NCBI GenBank assembly: GCA_963681975.1
Contig: OY820613.1
Location: 434,001 to 498,000 of the forward strand
Direction of reading: 5' to 3'
Length of the DNA stretch: 64,000 bases
Source of the DNA: JANELJ01 sp024511395
GTDB lineage: Bacteria > Pseudomonadota > Gammaproteobacteria > GRL18
Shown in pieces: positions 56,158 through 64,000 of the stretch. A model generated the notes under the pieces. That model saw only the letters and a program-made list of their open reading frames with translations. It made no database searches and was not told the origin of the DNA. Position numbers and translations under genes: made by a program. The stretch's first letter is position 1; each line of letters opens with the position of its first letter.

Positions 56158-57543
56158 TCCCCAATAAAAATCAGGGAGGTTAGCAGTTATTGAATATCAA
56201 TGTGTGGGAAAGGATTCTGATCCATCGTGAACACTGATTCTGGAAAAACAGTAAAAGTGTTCACGATGAGATCAGAATCGGCGTTCACGATAGAACAGAA
56301 TGGGTGTTCATGATGGTTCAGAAACAGTGTTCACGATAAATCAGAATCAGTGTTCATGATCGGCCAGAATATGCATCAACAAAGAACTGTTCCGGTTGTA
56401 CGGCTGTAAACTGTTTTATCTGTTCCAGTTGTGGCAGTAGAGTGTGTCCATCATAAGGATTGCCCGGACAACTTTGAGCACCAATAACAAAGCCTTCCTT
56501 GTTAGTTACCGCGATACTGGCTTTAACTCCAAATTCATAAGGCTTATGAGCTTTGCCTTTACTGATACACTCAACTTCCGGTGCATGTAAACTGTAAAGC
56601 TTGTTCTTACTGTGCTGCTCCTGCTCAATCAGTTTCTGAGCCTGTTTTAGAGCTACTTCAAACAGAGACTGAATATCAACAGAATAATTGGGCAGTTGTC
56701 GTTCAATATCCCGTTTAACACGACCTAAACGGGATTTCAGTTTATTGTTCATTTTCTTCATGCGTTTAAACTGTTTTGCATGAGCATAACGACTGGCCAT
56801 TAGTACATATTGCGGCCCAACCCGATTATAGTTCTGACGCAGTTTAATACCGTGCTCTTTGGACAGTTTAACCAGGTTTTCTCTGGCTTTGTTCAGGAGC
56901 TTTGAATCGGTTGGAAAAGCGATGTTCTTTTCCTGTACGGTAGTATCTACCGTGACTTTCTTTAAACTGCCGGGCTTTATGGTTTTACTCTTTAGTCCGG
57001 CTTTAATGGTTTCAATCAGTAATTTTTCACTGCCTGACTTACCCGGCCGGTTACGCCATTTGGTCATGGTCACAGGGTGTATAGGCATTTTATGCTGAAA
57101 GTATTCTTCACCACAGAAATACTGCCAGTACGGATTTTCTGTCCAGCCTTTTACTACCTGTTCATCCGATAAATCATGCAGGTGTTTCAGGTAATGCAAT
57201 CCTGCAATCAATCGAGTGCGTATGGCAGGAGCACCTTTAGTGGATACAAACAGAGCACCCCATTCTTTATCAGGACTTTCCCGGTCTATGTGTTTTGATA
57301 ACTTAATCAACTCATGGTTTATGTCCAGCATGTTTTCAAGGCGCATCCTGAACAGGTCTTCCTGAGGTATTTTTGGCTGTTTCTCTGGCTTCATTTTGGT
57401 CTGGAAATTTGCAAGGTAATAAGGCTTATTTTACCAAAAACCTGCAAATTTAACACCCATAATAAAGAAATATTTCTTTATAAATCAATGTGCTATGATT
57501 TATTCAGGTCGAACTAAATAATACCGATTGTCATGGTGCAAAG

Positions 57544-58781
57544 CAGGGCGGGAGCATACTTTGATCAAAATTTAACCAAATAATAATTTGACCCGCATAT
57601 CATCATCCCATGCTGCTCGTTTTAGCTTACCTTTCATACTGTCTTTAACAGGAGATTGTTTAGCGATATTAAGCGCAAAACGTCGAAACAATGCCATATT
57701 CTCAGGGCTGTCTCCTGTTCGTATTCTTGAATCATCTTCTTTAAAAACAACATCTAACACCCAGTGCTGACTATTTTCTATGTGCCAGTGACGCCTTATC
57801 TTCCGGGCGATATTCTCTACATCATCCTTCAATGAACTGATGTAACAGGAATATTCAGTCCGTTCTTTATCCTGGTTCTGTACCTGCCTTTTGACTTCAA
57901 TAACACTGTGTAAGCCTTGCCATGATTGTGCTGATTCAATCCAGTCGGTGACATCCAGCCGGATATAGCGACGCCGTTCAATACGACCATGTCCTTTATC
58001 CACTTCCTCATAAGACTGACTACTAATGGTTTCCGGTTCATCCCGTTTTATCTTATGAAACCAGGCTTTAATTTCCTCATAAAGTGTTTTCTGGTTATTT
58101 TTAATCTGGATGACATAGTCAGCCTGCTGTTTTCTTAATGTGGACACCGTCTCTTTCTGGCAGTGCATCTTATCCAGGGTGACACAACTGTCTTTAACAT
58201 CAAACAGTTCAAGGCTCTCCCCTGTACGCTTTTAATTTCATTCTTTTTACCTGCAGAACAGCTTTGATAAACCACCAGACCACTGTCAACCGCCATTACA
58301 GAAAGCAGGTGTAAAGCCGTCATTTTATCACCGTTATGATGGCTTCTCCTTAAGGTTTTACCATCAATAGCCAGATGTTCATGACCTTGTTTTTCCCTTA
58401 CGCTATTTAGCCAGCTAACAAAACAATCCAACCGGTTATCCGGCGATAGACTTCCTATAATTTGTGCTATTGTATGACGCTAGGGTATGCCTTGTTTGAA
58501 TGCACGGTATTTTCTTAACCACTCCAGCTTTGATTCACCAAAGCGTTGAATGTCTTTACAGCCTTCTGCCCCACATAAAATAGCCACCAGAGTTAAAAAT
58601 ACTATATCCAGTAATTCGTACCGGATGTTTATATCTGTTCGGCCGTCTTGTAGTGATTTAAAATGAGGGTCAAAGTTCATCAGAGTCTCCAAATGCTTAC
58701 TTTAAAGATCTGAGCCTCATCTTTCAAATTAGTTCAATTTAATTTCTGGTTGCTTTTTGAGCAAAGTATGATCCGGCCCTG
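57544..58781 (-). mobile_element. ISAs1-family element (1238 bp)
   Basis: The inverted ends CAGGGCGGGAGCATACTTTG and the complement of CAAAGTATGATCCGGCCCTG are flanked by a perfect 10-bp duplication TGGTGCAAAG (57534-57543, 58782-58791) within the GGDEF gene. A second copy of its right end enters at the end of the window. Confidence 0.93.
57572..58692 (-). pseudogene. ISAs1-family transposase with amber and frameshift
   Basis: The N-terminal part (METLMNFDPHFKSLQDGRTD, then LDIVFLTLVAILCGAEGCKD) is the DDE_Tnp_1-associated domain. TAG at 58480 follows KQGIP (context CCCTAGCG). The frame continues RHTIAQIIGSLSPDNRLDCF and HLAIDGKTLRRSHHN (first Asp), then shifts frame at a GGGG run near 58215. 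It goes on as CVTLDKMHCQKETVSTLRKQ (second Asp) and HWHIENSQHWVLDVVFKEDD (Glu). Three frames are needed for a full protein, so it is inactive as sequenced. Confidence 0.88.
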
Positions 58782-59028
58782 TGGTGCAAAGGTGGTTGCA
58801 GAAAAAATATACCGCCTGATTGAAAACTCAGTCTTTAAAGAAGAAGGTGTTGAGTTTTCTTATAATATCAGTATCGGCGTTACTGATCTGGATGAGGATG
58901 ATAAGCAGATAAATGATCTGATCCGCCGTGCGGATATTGCACTTTATCGAGCCAAGGAAGCAGGCAGGAACCAAGTTCAGCTTTATTGTGACTGAGTGTT
59001 CTTTCCTCCCCGTTAATGCACTGCTTCC

Positions 59029-61254
59029 TTATATCCTGTTAATAATTTGATTAAATGCATCAGCGGGTCGCATGGCCTGTTCAACTTTGTGCATATCCGG
59101 ATGATAATAGCCATCCAGTTCAACCTTATTATCCTGAACAGAATTTAACGCCTCAATAATAACCTGTTCCTGTTCAGCCTGTTGCTGATAAACCGCTTTA
59201 AACTGCTCAGCCAGTTCATGATCTTCTGTCTGATTAGCCAGAGCTTCGGCCCAGTATAATGCCAGGTAAAAATGGCTGCCGCGATTGTCCAGTTCACCCA
59301 CTTTACGGGAAGGCGATTTATTATTTTCAAGGAATTTTGCCGTGGCCTGATCCAGAGTAGTGGCTAAAATCTGAGCTTTGGTATTATCAAACTGGTCAGC
59401 TAGGTGTTCCAGAGAGACGGCCAGTGCTAGAAATTCGCCCAGCGAATCCCAGCGTAAATGATTTTCCTGCAAAAACTGCTGTACATGTTTGGGTGCAGAA
59501 CCGCCGGCACCGGTTTCAAACAGGCCACCACCGTTCATTAAGGGAACAATAGACAGCATTTTGGCGCTGGTGCCCAGTTCCAGAATAGGGAATAAATCGG
59601 TCAGATAATCACGCAGCACATTACCGGTAACAGAAATAGTATCCTTGCCTTCCTTAATACAGCTCAGGGAAAAATGTGTGGCTTCCCTGGGTGACATAAT
59701 ACGAATTTCCAGGCCACTGGTATCATGCTCCGGCAGATATTGTTCAACTTTTTTAATTAGCTCACGATCATGGGCACGTTGATTGTCCAGCCAGAAAATA
59801 GTCAGTAAACTAGTAGCCCGGGCACGGTTAACGGCCAACTTCACCCAGTCCTGTACCGGTGCGTCTTTAGTCTGACACATGCGCCATAGATTGCCGGCAT
59901 CCACCAGATGTTCCAGCAGGGTATTGCCGTCTTTATCCTTAACCCGTACCACCCCATTTTCAGGGATCACAAAGGTCTTGTCGTGAGAGCCGTATTCTTC
60001 AGCCTTCTGAGCCATTAGCCCGACATTCTGTACACTACCCATGGTGCGTGGATCAAAGGCGCCGTGTTCCTTGCAAAATTCAATGGTTTCCTGATAAATA
60101 CCAGCATAGGAGCGATCTGGAATTAGGGCTTTGGTATCATGCAGCTGGCCGTTCACGCCCCACATTTTACCGGATGAGCGTATAGCGGCAGGCATGGAAG
60201 CATCAATAATTACATCACTGGGTACATGCAGATTGGTTATACCTTTATCACTATCCACCATGGCCAGCTCAGGGCGACTGTTATAGCAAGCTTTTATATC
60301 GGCTTTAATTTCATCCTGCTGCTGTTCAGGTAGAGACTGGATCTTGGTATATAAGTCGCCCAGACCATTATTAGGGTCAATACCCAGTTGTACAAAAAGA
60401 TCCTGGTATTTATCAAATACCTCAGCAAAATAAACTGAAACGGCATGTCCGAAAATAACCGGATCAGAGACTTTCATCATGGTGGCTTTTAAATGCAGTG
60501 ACAGCAAAACACCTTGGTTTCTGGCATCTTCTATTTCCCGGACATAATAATTACGCAGGGCATTTTTGCTCATAACAGAAGCATCAATAATTTCCCCGGC
60601 TAATAAGGGCGCACTGTCCTTAAGAACAATATGTTTACCGCTTTGAGTATCCAGTTCAATAGTATATTCAGTGTCTTTATCCAAGGTAACCGACTGTTCG
60701 CTGCCGTAAAAATCTCCATCAGACATACTGGCAACATGGGTTTTTGAGTCTTTTGGCCATTCACCCATAGAATGGGGATTATTACGGGCATATTGTTTAA
60801 CAGAAGGTGGTGCACGGCGGTCGGAATTACCTTCGCGCAGCACCGGGTTGACGGCACTGCCTTTTACCCGGTCGTAGCGGAATTTAATTGCTTTTTGTTC
60901 ATCATTTTCCGGCGTTTCAGGATAATTCGGCAGGGCAAAACCCTGTGCCTGCAGTTCGGCAATGGCCGCTTTTAGCTGTGGAATAGAAGCACTGATATTA
61001 GGCAGTTTAATAATATTGGCCTGGGGTGTTTTGGCCAGTTCTCCCAGTTCCGCCAGAGCATCCGGTGTTTTTTGAGACTCAGTGAGCACATCGGGAAAAA
61101 CCGCCAGTATGCGATGAGCCAGAGAAATATTTTTGGTTTCGATGTTAATACCTGCGTTTTGAGTAAATGCCTTAATTATCGGCAGCAGGGACTGGGTAGC
61201 CAGTGCAGGGGCTTCATCGGTTAAGGTATAAACAATCGTTGGTTTGTTTGACAT
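59029..61254 (-). CDS. icd2: monomeric NADP-dependent isocitrate dehydrogenase (741 aa)
   Basis: The start MSNKPTIVYTLTDEAPALAT has CGGAGAT seven bases upstream. The length of 741 aa and the sequence (DTQSGKHIVLKDSAPLLAGE; REGNSDRRAPPSVKQYARNN followed by PHSMG; LSIVPLMNGGGLFETGAGGS) define the monomeric ~80-kDa IDH. This type is unrelated in length to the homodimeric one. It converts isocitrate to 2-oxoglutarate with NADP+ in the TCA cycle and contains Mg/Mn ligands in conserved Asp residues. It is the largest intact metabolic gene in the IS-rich right half. The symbol varies among species (icd2/idh). Confidence 0.95.
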   Translation of the reverse strand: MSNKPTIVYTLTDEAPALATQSLLPIIKAFTQNAGINIETKNISLAHRILAVFPDVLTESQKTPDALAELGELAKTPQANIIKLPNISASIPQLKAAIAELQAQGFALPNYPETPENDEQKAIKFRYDRVKGSAVNPVLREGNSDRRAPPSVKQYARNNPHSMGEWPKDSKTHVASMSDGDFYGSEQSVTLDKDTEYTIELDTQSGKHIVLKDSAPLLAGEIIDASVMSKNALRNYYVREIEDARNQGVLLSLHLKATMMKVSDPVIFGHAVSVYFAEVFDKYQDLFVQLGIDPNNGLGDLYTKIQSLPEQQQDEIKADIKACYNSRPELAMVDSDKGITNLHVPSDVIIDASMPAAIRSSGKMWGVNGQLHDTKALIPDRSYAGIYQETIEFCKEHGAFDPRTMGSVQNVGLMAQKAEEYGSHDKTFVIPENGVVRVKDKDGNTLLEHLVDAGNLWRMCQTKDAPVQDWVKLAVNRARATSLLTIFWLDNQRAHDRELIKKVEQYLPEHDTSGLEIRIMSPREATHFSLSCIKEGKDTISVTGNVLRDYLTDLFPILELGTSAKMLSIVPLMNGGGLFETGAGGSAPKHVQQFLQENHLRWDSLGEFLALAVSLEHLADQFDNTKAQILATTLDQATAKFLENNKSPSRKVGELDNRGSHFYLALYWAEALANQTEDHELAEQFKAVYQQQAEQEQVIIEALNSVQDNKVELDGYYHPDMHKVEQAMRPADAFNQIINRI

Positions 61255-61688
61255 TAAAATCTCCGGCTTTTCTTTTCAGGGCGCAATATTACAGGAATAT
61301 AGCAAAAATTTCATGTGGCAGTACTGATAAAATATCGTTTTTTCAATATTTAGTCAGATAGTGGATATCAGTGTGCATACATTTAATAGCCAGCAATTGA
61401 GGTATAATATACCCCAGAGCAATAATGTGTACCCATCGATGTAACACCTTCCGGGTTTTCTGCCAGGTCTGTTTCATGCCCCGGGCATTTTTTAACTGAT
61501 TGAACAAGGGCTCAATCGACCAGCGCTTTTCATAAGCGACAATAATATCCAGACCACTTAACTGCATATCTGTTGACAGTAATAGACGTGGTCTTTTTTT
61601 CCCTTTAGAGTCCTCAAACTCACACCAGACAAAGCATACCGACTGGCCATTCAGAAAGCGGGCTTTAGCCTCCGCTGTTCGGTAATTA

Positions 61689-62193
61689 ACCTGAATTCTG
61701 GATAAGAACTAAAAAATATTGAACTAAATGCCTGTTTCTCGATCAGATCATTTAATGACCAAATCAAATGAATTTGAACAAGGAACAGGCAAGTGACTAC
61801 TATAGATGAATTGTATTGTAATATTGATGATTTCAACCAGTTCTTTTATCCTGAATGGGAAAAAACACTGCTGGAATCCGGTGATAAAAAGAGAAGACGA
61901 CAAGGTGTAATGAGCCCCGGTGAACTGATGACTATCCTGATTAACTTTCATCAGTCACATTACAAAGATTTTAAGAGTTATTATTTATGCCATGTGCATC
62001 AACATCTTAGGAAAGAGTTTCCAAATTTATTGAGCTATAGCCGTTTCCTGGGAGTGATGTCATCGGTACTGGTGCCATTATGCGCTTTGCCTATTGTCAT
62101 AAAAAAGACAAGCCGACAATCAGAATAGATGAGAGTGATATGAAAACTCTCTGTATTTAGGTAAATGACTGGGTTCTTATCCAGATCTCAGGT
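61689..62193 (+). mobile_element. IS982 deletion derivative (505 bp, MITE-like)
   Basis: Both IS982 ends are present with a 6-bp duplication TAATTA, but about 510 internal bases are missing. The transposase frame jumps from VPLCA to LPIVIKK at 62085. It has GGA rather than TGA at the position where copies 1 and 2 are stopped, so it derives from an undamaged parent. It has all that is needed to be moved in trans. Confidence 0.85.
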
Positions 62194-62198
62194 TAATT

Positions 62199-63698
62199 AG
62201 TTCAACCTGAATAATACCGTTTTAAGTCTGACATCAAGCCAGGTTTAAAGCGGCTGATTGCCCCGGTTTGATAAAATATCCCATCAAACCGGAAATAATT
62301 TTGAGCCACAAAAGCCGGAGCTTATTGAGGAGCTTTCTTAAGTTATGACCAGCGGCCACCATAACCACATTAATGGCATCACCGACTGCACCTTTGAGGT
62401 AGCAGCGGTCTAAACGGCCATCATTTTTCATATGACCAATTTCAGGCTCAATCGCACTGCGCCGTTTTAATGCCTTTTTAATACTTCGGGTAACGCCTCG
62501 CTTCTGACCTGAGATAAAAACTTTAGTGTCTTTTACTTCATGTCCATGATAACCCCGGTCAACAAAGCACTGTTCCGGTTGTACGGCTGTAAACTGTTTT
62601 ATCTGTTCCAGTTGTGGCAGCAAGGTATGTCCATCATAAGGATTGCCCGGACAACTTTGAGCGCCAATAACAAAGCCTTCCTTGTTAGTTACCGTGATAC
62701 TGGCTTTAACACCAAATTCATAAGGCTTATGAGCTTTGCCTTTACTGATACACTCAACTTCCGGTGCATGTAAACTGTAAAGCTTGTTTTTACTGTGCTG
62801 CTCCTGCTCAATCAGTTTCTGAGCCTGTTTTAGAGCTACTTCAAACAGAGACTGAATATCAACAGAATAGTTGGGCAGTTGTCGTTCAATATCCCGTTTA
62901 ACACGACCTAAACGGGATTTCAGTTTATTGTTCATTTTCTTCATGCGTTTAAACTGTTTTGCATGTGCATAACGACTGGCCATTAGTACATATTGCGGCC
63001 CAACCCGATTATAGTTCTGACGCAGTTTAATACCGTGCTCTTTGGACAGTTTAACCAGGTTTTCTCTGGCTTTGTTCAGGAGCTTTGAATCGGTTGGAAA
63101 AGCGATGTTCTTTTCCTGTACGGTAGTATCTACCGTGACTTTCTTTAAACTACCGGGCTTTATGGTTTTACTCTTTAGTCCGGCTTTAATGGTTTCAATC
63201 AGTAATTTTTCACTGCCTGATTTACCCGGCCGGTTACGCCATTTGGTCATGGTCGCAGGGTGTATGGGCATCTTATGCTGAAAGTATTCTTCTCCACAGA
63301 AATATTGCCAGTACGGATTTTCTGTCCAGCCTTTTACTACCTGTTCATCCGATAAATCATGCAGGTGTTTCAGGTAATGCAATCCTGCAATCAATCGAGT
63401 GCGTATGGCAGGAGCACCTTTAGTGGATACAAACAGAGCACCCCATTCTTTATCAGGACTTTCCCGGTCTATGTGTTTTGATAACTTAATCAACTCATGG
63501 TTTATGTCCAGCATGTTTTCAAGGCGCATCCTGAACAGGTCTTCCTGAGGTATTTTTGGCTGTTTCTCTGGCTTCATTCTGGTCTGGAAATTTGCAAGGT
63601 AATAAGGCTTATTTTACCAAAAACCTGCAAATTTAACACCCATAATCAAGCAATATTTCTTTATAAATCAATGTGCTATGATTTATTCAGGTCGAACT
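62199..63698 (-). mobile_element. IS5-family element, copy 9 (1500 bp)
   Basis: Complete copy flanked by duplication AATT (62195-62198, 63699-63702) immediately beside the IS982 derivative in the IS701-like gene. Its right flank sequence is the same as that beside copy 3 at 19801. Confidence 0.95.
62234..63577 (-). CDS. IS5-family DDE transposase (447 aa)
   Basis: Intact transposase almost identical to copy 1, with small changes such as KASITVTNKEG and IKPGQSAAL. All catalytic regions are present. Confidence 0.93.
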   Translation of the reverse strand: MKPEKQPKIPQEDLFRMRLENMLDINHELIKLSKHIDRESPDKEWGALFVSTKGAPAIRTRLIAGLHYLKHLHDLSDEQVVKGWTENPYWQYFCGEEYFQHKMPIHPATMTKWRNRPGKSGSEKLLIETIKAGLKSKTIKPGSLKKVTVDTTVQEKNIAFPTDSKLLNKARENLVKLSKEHGIKLRQNYNRVGPQYVLMASRYAHAKQFKRMKKMNNKLKSRLGRVKRDIERQLPNYSVDIQSLFEVALKQAQKLIEQEQHSKNKLYSLHAPEVECISKGKAHKPYEFGVKASITVTNKEGFVIGAQSCPGNPYDGHTLLPQLEQIKQFTAVQPEQCFVDRGYHGHEVKDTKVFISGQKRGVTRSIKKALKRRSAIEPEIGHMKNDGRLDRCYLKGAVGDAINVVMVAAGHNLRKLLNKLRLLWLKIISGLMGYFIKPGQSAALNLA

Positions 63699-63933
63699 AA
63701 TTAACCTGCTGTTCACGTCCATACAGGTGTACGGTTTCCTTATTTAAAGGCAGCCGTTTAATTTCTTCTTTTGTATAACGAGTCCTATATTTTCCGGGTC
63801 GTCCCCGGCCTTTACCTTGCCAGGGTCGTTTATATAATACGGTATCGATTCGTACCTGACCTATAACTGTCATATTATAAGCCTGTACCGGTTCAATAAA
63901 AGAACGGCGCATATACCAACTGTCCACCAATAC

Positions 63934-64000
63934 CAGGGCCGGATCATACTTTGCTCAAAAAGCAACCAGAAATTAAATTGAACTAATTTGAAAGATGAGG
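63934..64000 (+). mobile_element. ISAs1-family terminus, continues beyond window
   Basis: CAGGGCCGGATCATACTTTG and the next ~47 bases are the complement of the right end of the ISAs1 element at 58.7 kb. The transposase start would lie just past the window on the plus strand. It interrupts the IS701-like gene at VDSW. Confidence 0.88.

Larger units (their letters stand above)
53726..56375 (-). mobile_element. IS21-family element, complete (2650 bp)
   Basis: The termini TGCGTATTCTG (left) and TGCATATTCTG (complement of right) are flanked by the 5-bp duplication TCAAC (53721-53725, 56376-56380) inside IS5. Both ends carry spaced copies of a GTTCACGAT...CAGAAT unit (at least three on the left within 53740-53810 and five on the right within 56200-56375). 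These are likely transposase-binding sites. The element contains istA and istB. A relict of the same end breaks the CRISPR array at 21.4 kb. Confidence 0.95.
53361..57515 (-). mobile_element. IS5-family element, copy 8, carrying a nested IS21
   Basis: The ends AGTTCAACCTGAATAA and GGTCGAACT are flanked by duplication AAAT (53357-53360, 57516-57519). Removing the 2650-bp IS21 and its 5-bp duplication leaves exactly 1500 bp. The transposase gene (57394 down to 53396) is split at codon ~341 (FVD) and also differs by RNIKKALKRC in its C-terminal part. It is therefore a pseudogene. Confidence 0.95.
52295..58995 (+). pseudogene. membrane diguanylate cyclase (HAMP-GGDEF), interrupted by IS5(IS21) and ISAs1
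   Basis: The N-terminal membrane helix (VVFTIYFGLTILITGIHVMV), periplasmic domain, second helix (FMLILLNAVIKSSILIILFL), HAMP and coiled coil lead to a GGDEF domain (KDPLTHLKNCRSFFEESKNY; DLDYFKSINDTYGH; GGEEF). A frameshift near 53290 is consistent with loss of two bases at ENISDLLRESD. IS5 enters after IILN with duplication AAAT, then NTDCHGAK follows. ISAs1 enters with duplication TGGTGCAAAG, and the remainder VVAEKIYRLIENSVFKEEGV to YRAKEAGRNQVQLYCD ends at 58995. Removing the insertions restores a continuous domain. Confidence 0.88.
61378..63933 (-). pseudogene. IS701-like transposase, split by IS982 and IS5 and cut by ISAs1
   Basis: Reading from the right, VDSWYMRRSFIEPVQAYNMT to REQQVN (63930-63699) is interrupted by IS5 and IS982. 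After them the gene continues YRTAEAKARFLNGQSVCFVW and onward to RRWVHI-like HRWVHIIALGYIIPQL and is lost after LAIKC at 61378. The other end is interrupted at 63934 by an ISAs1 terminus. The flank 61255-61377 upstream of the IDH gene holds no other gene. Confidence 0.8.

Overview
The window looks like a Gammaproteobacterium chromosome that insertion sequences have heavily overrun. The host genes fit that group: a divergent metR/metE pair, a monomeric NADP-isocitrate dehydrogenase, rfbC/rfbD followed by a NodU-type carbamoyltransferase, tRNA-fMet and tRNA-Glu, and a type I-F CRISPR repeat. The IS load and the number of broken host genes suggest a genome in relaxed selection, for example a host-associated or recently bottlenecked lineage. 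I cannot name the species.

Layout. 0-4.5 kb: IS3 tail, two small CxxCH haem proteins, the first of seven full-length (1500 bp) IS5-family copies, and a decayed IS66. 4.5-8 kb: metR and metE. 8-11.4 kb: IS630 remnant and a decayed conjugative-element segment (DUF3275-like and DUF6094-like genes with internal stops, a truncated methyltransferase). 12-15 kb: type I restriction-modification hsdM-hsdS with hsdR cut off after 14 codons. 15-20.8 kb: IS5/IS256/IS4/IS701-like debris around two paralogous lipoproteins. 20.9-21.4 kb: orphan type I-F CRISPR array, apparently broken inside its eighth repeat by an IS21 end. 22.7-24.2 kb: a NERD-nuclease/SF1-helicase gene. 24.8-27.8 kb: one end of an integrative element at tRNA-fMet (OB/HD protein, 90-aa protein, integrase, excisionase, striking palindrome, ribbon-helix-helix gene). 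28-33.7 kb: PliI-like protein, rfbC, IS5, rfbD, carbamoyltransferase. 33.8-38 kb: ParS/MbcA-like protein, three unknown proteins and an unusual HTH-coiled-coil-[2Fe-2S]-flavoreductase. 38-46.2 kb: broken GGDEF-EAL and HD-GYP genes, with IS3, IS982 and IS66 debris and an alpha/beta hydrolase. 46.4-59 kb: tRNA-Glu, a broken pgi, a substrate-binding protein gene split by IS5, and a GGDEF gene split by IS5 (itself carrying a complete IS21) and by an ISAs1 element. 59-64 kb: the IDH gene, then an IS701-like element carrying IS982 and IS5 and cut by another ISAs1 end.

Main biological reading. (1) Seven internal amber codons in disrupted genes all lie in CTAGG or CCTAG. These are exactly what a deaminated Dcm site (CCWGG) would give at a Gln CAG or Trp TGG codon, while five natural TAG stops do not lie in that context. 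Either 5-methylcytosine deamination with poor very-short-patch repair or a methylation-linked sequencing error explains this better than stop-codon recoding. (2) Cyclic-di-GMP signalling, pgi and defence loci are eroding. (3) Target-site-duplication comparison shows which IS5 copies are clean insertions and which have recombined. The least described intact material is the block 33.8-38 kb and the NERD-helicase beside the CRISPR array.
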